Source: a virus | Reading direction: 5' to 3' (one strand) | Length of the DNA stretch: 22,661 nucleotides | IMG/VR virus record: IMGVR_UViG_3300008448_000714 | Coordinates: 1-22,661 of that record | In this document: positions 7,359-13,683 of the stretch, in pieces | Position numbering within the stretch: position 1 is the first letter of the stretch | Layout: each line of letters begins with the position of its first letter | Notes under the pieces: model-generated | Databases searched by the model: none | Seen by the model: the letters and a program-made list of their open reading frames with translations, nothing else | What the model was told of the DNA's origin: nothing | Program-made: the position numbers and the translations under genes

Positions 7359-8083
7359 GTCATTTCCAAGCCTTCAATATCGATATCATCAGACTTCACA
7401 TTGACGATCAGGCGCATAGGGAGATAGATCCACTTGCGCTTCTTGATGTCATACACGCTGTGAAGATAGAACTGATCATAGGCGTTTGACCCATGATACC
7501 TGTCGATCAGGGGTGCTTCAATGTAATCCTTGCCGACAACGCAGATTCGGTGCGAAACCTTTGTCTTGACTCGCTTGCCGTTCATGTCCTCATATTCGAT
7601 ATCCAAGTGATTCGGATAGATCTTTTCAAGCAGAGAATCCAACCATTCGGCAAGCATGACATCGGTCATGCCCGTGATGTCGAAGTAGGTTCCCAAGCCA
7701 CCGTTGCCGCTTTCATCGCTGTGCTTCTTCGCCACCTTCATGGAGAAGTAGGATTTGCGCTCCCGAAGAAAAGCCTGACGGGCACTTTCACATTCCTTTA
7801 CGAAATCGGTATATGAATACTTAAGATCAAGCCGCTTGTTGATCTTGGAGACCTTCTCCAGTTCATCGTCCGTGATGACGCTAGACAGGAGCATGATCTT
7901 CTCCAAAGGATTCACAACCTCGCTTGCTGTTGTAGATCGAAGACCGTCAAACTCATCCCAAAACTTAGAGTTAACTTCAGAAGTCATAGATGACTTGAAC
8001 TCATCGATGTAGTCCTGAATGTTGTACCTCTTGCCGATCTCATGGATCGTGATAGACAAGTCGTTGAGGCTGTTTACAACCAT
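7355..8083 (-). CDS. Unknown protein between gp44 and gp62
   Basis: 242 aa, not recognised. The start is the ATG at 8083 (MVVNSLNDLSITIHEIG), preceded by GGGAGG with 5-6 nt spacing. A longer open frame to 8152 overlaps the end of gene 44 and is rejected. Helical, charged N-terminal two thirds (EKVSKINKRLDLKYSYTDF, ARQAFLRERKSYFSM), then a probably beta-rich end (RICVVGKDYIEAPLIDRYHG, KRKWIYLPMRLIVNV). No membrane segment or signal peptide. It overlaps gp62 by 4 nt. Because T4 has genes 44 and 62 adjacent and translationally coupled, an extra protein here could be a replication accessory, but this is inference. Confidence 0.85.
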   Translation of the reverse strand: MVVNSLNDLSITIHEIGKRYNIQDYIDEFKSSMTSEVNSKFWDEFDGLRSTTASEVVNPLEKIMLLSSVITDDELEKVSKINKRLDLKYSYTDFVKECESARQAFLRERKSYFSMKVAKKHSDESGNGGLGTYFDITGMTDVMLAEWLDSLLEKIYPNHLDIEYEDMNGKRVKTKVSHRICVVGKDYIEAPLIDRYHGSNAYDQFYLHSVYDIKKRKWIYLPMRLIVNVKSDDIDIEGLEMT

Positions 8084-8106
8084 CCCGTGCCTCCCTTCGC
8101 TACCTG

Positions 8107-8113
8107 TATTTAG
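8107..8113 (-). promoter_or_regulatory. CTAAATA motif at the gp44 3' end
   Basis: CTAAATA containing the gp44 TAA, 23 nt before the ATG at 8083, with an intervening GGGAGG ribosome site. Confidence 0.45.
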
Positions 8114-9042
8114 GCTTTGAAGGTGCATTCGGATGCCAAGGCAACGCAACAAGCGGCTAGGTTGATCTCTTGATCGGCGGCAAAGGCTGCACGGTGCTGA
8201 TACTCCGAAAGGGTGAGAACAGCCTGTGGAATCGCTGATGTTTGCAACTCATCCAACAGGGTCTCATAGATCTTGCGGAACACATGTGCCGTATCCCTGT
8301 CTGAATTGTCAACCACCCACTTTCGGATCTCTCCAAAGTTCTTGGTCTTGAGAGCCTTGACAAGAGTCTCGGTGCTGATATCGGACGCGACAAGGATGCC
8401 TGTGTCGATAGAGCCTGAGACAGCGTATCGCTGAATCTCGTTCAGCACCCTGCGAAAATCGGGGAAGTGCTGAATGATGAGTTCCGCTAACACACGCTCG
8501 TCATATTCGATCTTCTCTGTATCCAAGATCATTTTTGTGCGCGAGAGGAACTGCTTCGCCATCTTCGGCTTCTCCTTCGCGGGGATCTTGAAGTCGATGC
8601 ATGTGCAGCGGCTGTGCAGCGGCTCAATGATCCGATGCTTGAAGTTGCATGTGAGTATGAAGCGACAGTTCTTGGCGAACTCTTCGATGAAGCCACGAAG
8701 AGCGGGTTGCGTTGACTGTGGATTCAGATAGTCAGCCTCATCTAGAATGACTACCTTGATACCACCGCCCAAAGAAACAGCGGATGCGAACTGCCGAATG
8801 CGAGTCCGAAGCGTGTCGATGCCACCGTCTTCGGATGCATTGATGAACAGCACATCGCGTCCCAACTCATCGCAGAGGGCGCGGGCTACGGTTGTCTTTC
8901 CACAACCCGCGCCCCCTGACAGGATCATGTTGGGAATGTCGCCCAACTTCACGATGTCCGTGAAGGTGTCGGCAAGTGCCTCGGGTAATACACATTCCGC
9001 GACCGTCTTTGGACGGTACTTCTCTACTAGTAGGTCGTTCAT
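8110..9042 (-). CDS. 44: Clamp loader large subunit, gp44-like AAA+ ATPase
   Basis: 310 aa, close to T4 gp44 (319). Seen: VEKYRPKTVAECVLP near the start, Walker A GGAGCGKTT (residues 43-51), Walker B VVILDEAD (97-104, DEAD rather than T4 DEFD), sensor 1 TCN (131-133) and the arginine-finger SRC motif (144-146). C-terminal helical collar includes HFPDFRRVLNEIQRYA, as in T4 (FPDFRKTIGELDSYS). It hydrolyses ATP to open and load the gp45 clamp. It starts 3 nt downstream of gene 45, with AAGGG as ribosome site formed by the last codons of gp45. Confidence 0.97.
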   Translation of the reverse strand: MNDLLVEKYRPKTVAECVLPEALADTFTDIVKLGDIPNMILSGGAGCGKTTVARALCDELGRDVLFINASEDGGIDTLRTRIRQFASAVSLGGGIKVVILDEADYLNPQSTQPALRGFIEEFAKNCRFILTCNFKHRIIEPLHSRCTCIDFKIPAKEKPKMAKQFLSRTKMILDTEKIEYDERVLAELIIQHFPDFRRVLNEIQRYAVSGSIDTGILVASDISTETLVKALKTKNFGEIRKWVVDNSDRDTAHVFRKIYETLLDELQTSAIPQAVLTLSEYQHRAAFAADQEINLAACCVALASECTFKA

Positions 9043-9045
9043 GTA

Positions 9046-9744
9046 TTATCCCTTGGAGGTGGTGCTGTCGGATTCCATCGCTACCCAATAGTTGACAGGT
9101 ACCGTTGCTCCGCTGAACTTCGCAACACGCTTCTCCGCGAGATATACGGTGTAGTCACCATGAATCATCTTCAGGTTCTCCACCTTGAACCAAAACTTGA
9201 ACGAGAGGTCGTTGGGATTCTCGCCCACAGTCAGACTCCAACTGTGTGCCGTGGGATCCTTCTTGTCACAGACGCGGATGCAGATGCCATCGTCACAAGA
9301 CTCCACGCACATGTCGGGTGCCTGAAGAACCGAAGCCGCCTTGAGAATGGATACCAAGTCGGCACCACTCAGGTCAAACGAGACGAACTCCTTTGGCATG
9401 TTGATCTTCTTGTCAGCCTTGGTCAGCAACTGAGGGTCGCTGTAGAAGTACTTGACCGAAGCCTTCGAACCCGTCGAACTCACCGTGACGAAGTTCTCGT
9501 TGAACTCAAACTCGGCATCCTTGAACAGGCTCACCGTAGACAGGAACTTTGCCATGTCCCAAATGCCGAACTCCGTATCGAACTCCTCGGCAACCGTTGC
9601 CTCAGCAAGGATGGTCATGGACGGCGAGACGGTAGTGATTGTCTTGCCCTGCTTCACATGCAGATTGCTGTTGATGGAAGCGAAGTTCTTGAGAATGTTG
9701 ATGGTGTCGGAAGAGATCTTGATCTTGTTCATAGTCGCGCTCAT
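9046..9744 (-). CDS. 45: Sliding clamp, gp45-like
   Basis: 232 aa (T4 gp45, 228). The trimeric clamp tethers the polymerase and, in T4, activates late transcription together with gp33/gp55. Matching stretches: ILKNFASINSNLHVKQG (T4 LLKNFATINSGIMLKSG), EFDTEFGIWDMAKFLSTVSLF, SWSLTVGENPNDLSFKFWFKVENLKMIHGDY in pieces, and NYWVAMESDS at the end (T4 NYVVALEADS). The ATG at 9744 is preceded by AGGAGG at 10 nt. A second ATG (9732) gives MNKIKIS, closer to the T4 start. It is the first gene of the replication group, with its own promoter 37 nt upstream. Confidence 0.96.
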   Translation of the reverse strand: MSATMNKIKISSDTINILKNFASINSNLHVKQGKTITTVSPSMTILAEATVAEEFDTEFGIWDMAKFLSTVSLFKDAEFEFNENFVTVSSTGSKASVKYFYSDPQLLTKADKKINMPKEFVSFDLSGADLVSILKAASVLQAPDMCVESCDDGICIRVCDKKDPTAHSWSLTVGENPNDLSFKFWFKVENLKMIHGDYTVYLAEKRVAKFSGATVPVNYWVAMESDSTTSKG

Positions 9745-9780
9745 TGTGTAGAAGCCTCCTTGGCTCAGGTCGTTTGGGTA

Positions 9781-9808
9781 ATCATACTGTGTGTATGGTC
9801 GAAGTCAA
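9781..9808 (-). promoter_or_regulatory. Sigma70-like promoter for gene 45
   Basis: TTGACT (9808-9803), 16-nt spacer, TATGAT (9786-9781). The -35 box contains the TGA stop of the protease gene. Predicted +1 is near 9774, so this promoter, unlike the other mRNA promoters seen here, leaves a ~30-nt leader with AGGAGG. Confidence 0.75.
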
Positions 9809-10512
9809 GTGGGGAAGAGAGATAGTTGTCCCGATTCTTTGAGATCGTTGATGATCGTTTGGACAGGCACGATGTACAGAAGGTTTGCCATCCGATTGAG
9901 ACGAACAACGATGCCAATACATTTACCAGTATGAATGTCGTAAACACCACCGCCACTCAGACCACCTGTTCCGTTGTTCGTGATGACAAAATGCTTGTCC
10001 TTGTTCCACGGAACGGCTCTATTTCGGTGTGCTACGATTCCTTCAGTCACCGTGTTGTCCTCGCCCATCGGTGAACCCGCTGCATATACCCCGTCTCCAA
10101 CCCGTGGGGGCAAGGGCATGAAGGTAGTTCCACCCCTGATGCACCGAGTGTCCCCCACGGGCCGAAGGATCGCCCAATCAGATTCGGTTTCGTATGCAAC
10201 GACATCAGCGGTGAATATCTCTTTTACATCATCATTATCAGGGTCAGTCTGAGAGACAAGATAGAGTCCCTTTCCATCGCCAATCACATGCGCTGCTGTC
10301 AGGATGAAGAGTTGTCCATCCTTCGTATACGCAACACCCGATCCAACTGAAATTGTTCCGTCCACACAGGCATGTATCTCAACGGTACTACGAAGCACCT
10401 GTTCAGCGATAGTCTCTTTTGTATCCTGTGTTGATGATATTGAGGGCGAATTGATGGCGACTCCCATCAGAAGAATCGCGGCAACTGCGAAACCGAACAG
10501 CCTGTTTCCCAT
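9805..10512 (-). CDS. Secreted trypsin-like (S1/HtrA-type) serine protease
   Basis: 235 aa. Residues 1-25 form a Sec signal-like segment (NRLFGFAVAAILLMGVAI). The catalytic triad of chymotrypsin-fold proteases is complete: His75 in LTAAHV, Asp112 in ESDWAIL and Ser186 in GGLSGGGVYD. GVAYTKDGQLFILTAAHVIG is typical of HtrA/DegP-like protease domains; no PDZ domain follows, so it is a bare protease domain. It should act in the periplasm or outside the cell. Ribosome site GAGGAGG lies before the ATG and an ATAAATA motif 36 nt upstream. It stands alone between tRNA-Glu and gene 45. The target is unknown; possibilities include host envelope proteins or virion proteins. Confidence 0.9.
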   Translation of the reverse strand: MGNRLFGFAVAAILLMGVAINSPSISSTQDTKETIAEQVLRSTVEIHACVDGTISVGSGVAYTKDGQLFILTAAHVIGDGKGLYLVSQTDPDNDDVKEIFTADVVAYETESDWAILRPVGDTRCIRGGTTFMPLPPRVGDGVYAAGSPMGEDNTVTEGIVAHRNRAVPWNKDKHFVITNNGTGGLSGGGVYDIHTGKCIGIVVRLNRMANLLYIVPVQTIINDLKESGQLSLFPT

Positions 10513-10548
10513 AGCACACCTCCTCAGAGGGGTGACTCGCCCAAAGGT

Positions 10549-10555
10549 TATTTAT
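10549..10555 (-). promoter_or_regulatory. ATAAATA motif upstream of the protease gene
   Basis: GATAAATA on the minus strand, the closest copy here together with 18433-18439 to the T4-like late promoter TATAAATA. It leaves a 36-nt leader with a strong GAGGAGG ribosome site. Confidence 0.55.
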
Positions 10556-10593
10556 CATTATGTAATGTCATCGCGGACAAGAAATCTCGGAAA

Positions 10594-10667
10594 TGACCCT
10601 AAGGGGATTCGAACCCCTGTTATCTCCGTGAAAGGGAGGTGTCCTAGACCAACTAGACGATAGGGCC
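10594..10667 (-). tRNA. tRNA-Glu (UUC)
   Basis: 74 nt. Acceptor GGCCCTA pairs with TAGGGTC (one G-T), discriminator A. Anticodon loop CTTTCAC gives UUC; T-arm GGGG-TTCGAAT-CCCC. Near-identical to bacterial tRNA-Glu in the D-arm (CGTCTAG...TCTAGGACACC). CCA is not encoded. The top anticodon-stem pair is C-A. Confidence 0.95.
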
Positions 10668-10703
10668 AAAGAAAGGGGGGAGGGGACTACGCCCACTCCC
10701 CCC
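10668..10703 (-). terminator. Rho-independent terminator-like hairpin
   Basis: Stem GGGGGGAG...CTCCCCCC (10703-10675) with further G-C pairs inside and a T-rich tail TTTCTTT (10674-10668). It follows the gene ending at 10729 and abuts the 5' end of tRNA-Glu with no spacer. Confidence 0.6.
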
Positions 10704-10728
10704 AAAGCGCAAAGGTGTTTCCCTTTGC

Positions 10729-11253
10729 TTAACGCTTAGAGGAGGACTTTTCCTTGAGTTCGTAGAAGTCTTCCTTCATCTCGCTGAGGTCACGCCACAC
10801 GGCGGCAAGATCCTTTTCAGAATCATTCTTGCGCTTCTCTTCAAGCGTGTCGATGTGCGTGTACAGATCCTCAAGTTGACGCTGATTGCTTGCGCGGCGT
10901 TCCTCTTCTTCTGCCTCCTTGAGAACCTTCTTCACACGATCATTCGCATCCATGATGCACATTCCTGCCTGATTCACGATGAGACCCATCGCAATCCACA
11001 GCAGGGCATTTGCGCCACCCTGATACGCCTGATACGCACCGAAGCCGACAGCGACAAGACCCGTAAGAACAAACAGCCCACCGAAGTCAACCTGTTCGAA
11101 CCACGACTTGCTCGTACTGCCGCTGTAATACCGATTCATTCTCACAATGCTCATATCAAATCTCCTTGGTGTCTGTGACACCTTCTTGGGTTCAAGATCA
11201 TGGGAGATGCTAACAGGTCTCCCATTCATGTCAAGCAAAATCAAAGGCTTCAT
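10729..11253 (-). CDS. Membrane protein with C-terminal coiled coil, unknown
   Basis: 174 aa from the ATG at 11253, which overlaps the upstream TGA by 4 nt (ATGA). An in-frame ATG at 11154 has a clean AAGGAG at 7 nt and would give a 141-aa form (MSIVRMNRYYSG), so the real start is uncertain. Two adjacent hydrophobic segments (FGGLFVLTGLVAVGFGAYQAY; NALLWIAMGLIVNQAGMCIM) make a membrane hairpin, followed by a long charged helix (residues ~110-170, rich in E, K, R) likely to form a coiled coil. Ends in SSSKR. Function not recognised; size and layout would suit an inner-membrane protein with a cytoplasmic tail. Confidence 0.75.
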   Translation of the reverse strand: MKPLILLDMNGRPVSISHDLEPKKVSQTPRRFDMSIVRMNRYYSGSTSKSWFEQVDFGGLFVLTGLVAVGFGAYQAYQGGANALLWIAMGLIVNQAGMCIMDANDRVKKVLKEAEEEERRASNQRQLEDLYTHIDTLEEKRKNDSEKDLAAVWRDLSEMKEDFYELKEKSSSKR

Positions 11254-11657
11254 ATGACTGTCAGAGAGCAATATGCTCTGTTTGGAGTTCCACGGTAGTA
11301 GCCGAAGATAAGAAGGTGTCTCTTGTTCTGCTTGCCGCCGCGAACGATTGTTCCGTACTTTATGATTCGCTGACCCATCGTCCGCTGCCAACTGTTGCTA
11401 GCAGCAAAGGCTGTGATTGCGCTTCTCATAGATGTATCGATGGTTCCCTTGAAGAAGTACCCCTTGGTGGAGCCGCCCCATACATTCGACTCCTTCATGA
11501 GTTCTACAAGTTGAAGAATTTCCTTGTAGCCTTTGCTATCAGCCTTGCCGTTCTTCCCCAACTTGGTCGCAAGCAACGCCTTCATCTCGCCCGTGGGGGC
11601 GCATGTGCGTGTGCGACACGCAGTCACACGGGCGTTGTTGCGAAGTGATTTAGCCAC
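11250..11657 (-). CDS. Small unknown protein
   Basis: 135 aa, starting with GTG at 11657 and overlapping the previous gene by 8 nt and the next by 4 nt. Basic; contains LLATKLGKNGKADSKGYKEI and a glycine/aromatic-rich middle (VWGGSTKGYFFKGTIDTS) and end (LLIFGYYRGTPNRAYCSLTV). No membrane segment. I do not recognise a family. Its place in an overlapping gene string supports it being real. Confidence 0.68.
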   Translation of the reverse strand: MAKSLRNNARVTACRTRTCAPTGEMKALLATKLGKNGKADSKGYKEILQLVELMKESNVWGGSTKGYFFKGTIDTSMRSAITAFAASNSWQRTMGQRIIKYGTIVRGGKQNKRHLLIFGYYRGTPNRAYCSLTVI

Positions 11658-12054
11658 CGCTCTTCTTCTTCTTGATCAGCGTGATCTTTCTCTTGACATC
11701 AGGACGCTTCATGAACTCCTCAACATCAGCAAGTGCCTGTAGTTTGAAGGCAATGTACATGTTGGAGGAGAACTTGCCCTTTACATCACCAAGCATCGCT
11801 ACCAGTTTTACCGATTCAACTACTCCAATGTACTCGGCAAGACGCATCGCATCCCGCTGAATGTCCCTCTTCAGGGTGGACACCTTCATGGTTCCATACC
11901 CGATCAAGTGAACCACAGGATCATTTACATCATCGCTGAAATCCAAACTCTTGGCATTGATACCATTTATGGGCAGGAAATAAGAAGGAGTGTCCTGCTC
12001 GTTAAGCATGTTGCGAATGTCGTTCACAAGTGGATTGTTGAATGGGTCTTTCAT
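11650..12054 (-). CDS. Small unknown protein
   Basis: 134 aa from the ATG at 12054; an in-frame GTG at 12060 would add two residues. Begins MKDPFNNPLVNDIRNMLNE, then a predicted alpha/beta region (VSTLKRDIQRDAMRLAEYIGVVESVKLVAMLGDVKG) and a lysine-rich end (KKKKSGG). MLNE-Q at residues 16-19 resembles a prohead protease site but the rest does not look like a capsid-targeting peptide. A CTAAATA motif lies 6 nt before the ATG. Function unknown. Confidence 0.75.
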   Translation of the reverse strand: MKDPFNNPLVNDIRNMLNEQDTPSYFLPINGINAKSLDFSDDVNDPVVHLIGYGTMKVSTLKRDIQRDAMRLAEYIGVVESVKLVAMLGDVKGKFSSNMYIAFKLQALADVEEFMKRPDVKRKITLIKKKKSGG

Positions 12055-12060
12055 ATCCAC

Positions 12061-12067
12061 TATTTAG
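12061..12067 (-). promoter_or_regulatory. CTAAATA motif at 12.06 kb junction
   Basis: CTAAATA includes the stop TAA of the zinc-ribbon gene and sits 6 nt before the ATG at 12054 (spacer GTGGAT). Confidence 0.5.
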
Positions 12068-12669
12068 TCCCAACTGCTATCAGGATTCTGCTCGGAAAGA
12101 ATCTCATACTCCATGCGGGTCGCACAGTCTTCGCAGAGAGTCTTGATCCAAGAGCCGTTCTTGCGCTTGCAGAGGGTTCCAAGGGTGCCGCAGATCTCAC
12201 ACACGCTGCCCGACAGGTTCTCTGTCATGTCTACGAGACCGCGAATCCTATCGTTTCCACCCCCATAGTAGAAGCGGAGAGTGCCGAACTTCTCCTTCAT
12301 CTGAAGGATCTGAAATGGAGTGTCCCCCTGCGCGAGGGAGGGATCGCGTTCGATCTCGCGGTCGATGGCTGCGGCTAGGTTCTCAATCAGACCATCCCAT
12401 CCGTACCCGAACTCCCAATAAACAGTTCCGACAGATCGTTGTGGATCATCGACTTTGGTGCCGCTCCCGAAGACTCGGGGGTAACGGGCTTCGATGTCTT
12501 CTCTTCGCTTTTCCTGCGTGTATACGAGGTCTCCGCAAAGTTTGTTGACGGCTTCAACGACTCGGGAGTCTGAAGAGCCGTTTCGACTTCCTCCCCCTCC
12601 TCCTGCTTGAACCTCACCGCCCTGTAGTTGGTCTTCGACGCGCTCTTCTTGTGTATCTCGTTCAGCCAT
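12064..12669 (-). CDS. Phage protein with C-terminal zinc ribbon, unknown function
   Basis: 201 aa from the ATG at 12669, preceded by AGGATACAAA. The longer frame to 12720 lacks a ribosome site. The first ~50 residues are low-complexity (Glu, Gln, Gly, Ser). The rest is a domain I have seen in many tailed-phage proteins: YWEFGYGWDGLIENLAAAI, then QMKEKFGTLRFYYGGG and a four-cysteine CEIC...LCEDC pair, probably a zinc ribbon. No function is established. It overlaps the upstream 135-aa gene by 283 nt in another frame; the overlap covers mainly its low-complexity N-terminus. Confidence 0.8.
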   Translation of the reverse strand: MAERDTQEERVEDQLQGGEVQAGGGGGSRNGSSDSRVVEAVNKLCGDLVYTQEKRREDIEARYPRVFGSGTKVDDPQRSVGTVYWEFGYGWDGLIENLAAAIDREIERDPSLAQGDTPFQILQMKEKFGTLRFYYGGGNDRIRGLVDMTENLSGSVCEICGTLGTLCKRKNGSWIKTLCEDCATRMEYEILSEQNPDSSWD

Positions 12670-12794
12670 TTTGTATCCTTTTCTGCATCTGATTCGCTTG
12701 CGTAAACACAGACAACACAACCATGGTCTATTAGATAGCCATGATCGTCATTTCCATGAAAGACCCTTACTGCCCATTGCTTTGCTTTTGCCAC
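12387..12794 (-). CDS. Small unknown protein overlapping the zinc-ribbon gene
   Basis: 135 aa, GTG start at 12794 after GAGGTGAAGAA. The first ~62 residues look protein-like (WAVRVFHGNDDHGYLIDHGCVVCVY, a compact alpha/beta pattern). From about residue 63 it is polar and probably disordered (EEGEEVETALQTPES...), and this tail is the part that overlaps the zinc-ribbon gene. It also overlaps the upstream gene by 28 nt. The N-terminal half is credible; the tail could be a by-product of the overlap. Confidence 0.62.
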   Translation of the reverse strand: MAKAKQWAVRVFHGNDDHGYLIDHGCVVCVYASESDAEKDTKWLNEIHKKSASKTNYRAVRFKQEEGEEVETALQTPESLKPSTNFAETSYTRRKSEEKTSKPVTPESSGAAPKSMIHNDLSELFIGSSGTDGMV

Positions 12795-13099
12795 TTCTTC
12801 ACCTCTTTGTATGCCTTCTCGTTGTATTCTACGGAGATCAGCACGGCAGCGTAACCATCATGCCCTGAATCGATTGGCTGAATGGCAGCGATTGTACCAA
12901 GGTGATAGAACTGCTCACCAATCATGAGGAAAGGCCCACCTTCGAAGTCATACATGTCATGACCCCCGCGAGTAAAGCATGCCTTGCCCATCACCTTGTA
13001 GACACCGCGCTCGACATCGGTCGGCTTGATAGTGCGAATGTCCCCGTAGCGACTTCGGACATCGAATTCAAAGTGCTGCCAATTTGATTTGGTGTTCAT
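12767..13099 (-). CDS. Small unknown protein with leaderless-type start
   Basis: 110 aa, begins MNTKSNWQHFEF. Mostly beta-like with a KKWQKQSNGQ end; no recognised family. The ATG at 13099 begins 7 nt after the -10 box TATACT of a strong promoter, so the transcript should begin at or next to the AUG; no ribosome site can be present on such an RNA. Confidence 0.78.
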   Translation of the reverse strand: MNTKSNWQHFEFDVRSRYGDIRTIKPTDVERGVYKVMGKACFTRGGHDMYDFEGGPFLMIGEQFYHLGTIAAIQPIDSGHDGYAAVLISVEYNEKAYKEVKKWQKQSNGQ

Positions 13100-13106
13100 A
13101 GCGTTT

Positions 13107-13135
13107 AGTATACCTCAGGAAAAGAGGCGTGTCAA
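13107..13135 (-). promoter_or_regulatory. Sigma70-like promoter, leaderless type
   Basis: TTGACA (13135-13130), 17-nt spacer, TATACT (13112-13107), then AAACGCT and ATG. It begins 2 nt after the 3' end of tRNA-Tyr. Confidence 0.85.
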
Positions 13136-13136
13136 G

Positions 13137-13218
<82 letters not shown>

Positions 13219-13221
13219 GAA

Positions 13222-13293
13222 AGCCACCTATCGGATTTGAACCGATGACCTGTTCATTACAAGTGAACTGCACTACCGCTGTGCTAAGGTGGC
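13222..13293 (-). tRNA. tRNA-Thr (UGU)
   Basis: 72 nt. Acceptor GCCACCT/AGGTGGC, discriminator T. Anticodon stem GTTCA/TGAAC, loop CTTGTAA. T-arm ATCGG-TTCAAAT-CCGAT. Confidence 0.95.
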
Positions 13294-13296
13294 GTA

Positions 13297-13367
13297 TTCC
13301 CTCGTATGGATTCGAACCATAACTAGAAGAATCAAAATCTCCTGTGCTACCGTTACACAACAAGGGA
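13297..13367 (-). tRNA. tRNA-Gln (UUG)
   Basis: 71 nt. Acceptor TCCCTTG/CGAGGGA with U1-A72, typical of Gln; discriminator A. Anticodon loop TTTTGAT, stem GGAGA/TCTTC. T-arm TATGG-TTCGAAT-CCATA. Confidence 0.94.
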
Positions 13368-13368
13368 A

Positions 13369-13440
13369 CTGGTTCGGAAGGATTCGAACCTTCAACCGTC
13401 CCGTTAACAGCGGGATGCACTACCGTTGTGCTACGAACCA
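13369..13440 (-). tRNA. tRNA-Asn (GUU)
   Basis: 72 nt. Acceptor TGGTTCG/CGAACCA, discriminator G. Anticodon stem TCCCG/CGGGA, loop CTGTTAA. T-arm GAAGG-TTCGAAT-CCTTC. Confidence 0.95.
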
Positions 13441-13445
13441 TCAAG

Positions 13446-13519
13446 GGTGTCTGACGGGACTTGAACCCGCAACGGGGAGAATCACAATCTCCTGCACTAC
13501 CAATTGTGCTACAGTCACC
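13446..13519 (-). tRNA. tRNA-His (GUG)
   Basis: 74 nt including the extra G-1, which pairs with C73, the histidine identity pair. Acceptor GTGACTG/CAGACAC has one A-A mismatch at the fourth pair. Anticodon stem GGAGA/TCTCC, loop TTGTGAT. Confidence 0.93.
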
Positions 13520-13522
13520 GTA

Positions 13523-13602
13523 AGCGTAGTGAGGGTCTTGAACCCCTTCTCAATCGCTGCTTGCAAGTCAACGATCCTATCCAACCTAGTGTCGGGCTAC
13601 GC
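13523..13602 (-). tRNA. Atypical tRNA-like gene, anticodon ambiguous (UGC or GCA)
   Basis: 80 nt in register with the flanking tRNAs. Acceptor GCGTAGC/ACTACGC pairs except the last pair; discriminator T. The T-arm AGGGG-TTCAAGA-CCCTC has a mismatch at its base. The anticodon arm is a 7-bp stem ATCGTTG/CAGCGAT with a 9-nt loop ACTTGCAAG, or a normal 7-nt loop CTTGCAA closed by an A-G mismatch (Ala UGC). No G3-U70, so not a standard tRNA-Ala; U73 would suit tRNA-Cys (GCA). The D-arm does not fold cleanly and the variable region is long. It may be a degenerate or unusual tRNA. Confidence 0.6.
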
Positions 13603-13606
13603 GAAA

Positions 13607-13678
13607 AGCGAACGATGGGATTCGAACCCACGACCATCGGTTTGGAAAACCGAGACTCTACCGCTGAGTTACATTCGC
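13607..13678 (-). tRNA. tRNA-Gly (UCC)
   Basis: 72 nt. Acceptor GCGAATG/CGTTCGC, discriminator T. Anticodon stem TCGGT/ACCGA, loop TTTCCAA. T-arm GTGGG-TTCGAAT-CCCAT. Its 5' end is 5 nt after the tmRNA 3' end. Confidence 0.95.
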
Positions 13679-13683
13679 GTGAA

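Noticed and set aside
10953-11120. Holin call for the protein with a membrane hairpin at 10729-11253
   Set aside because: Two spans and a long charged coiled coil do not identify a holin, and no lysis genes are adjacent.
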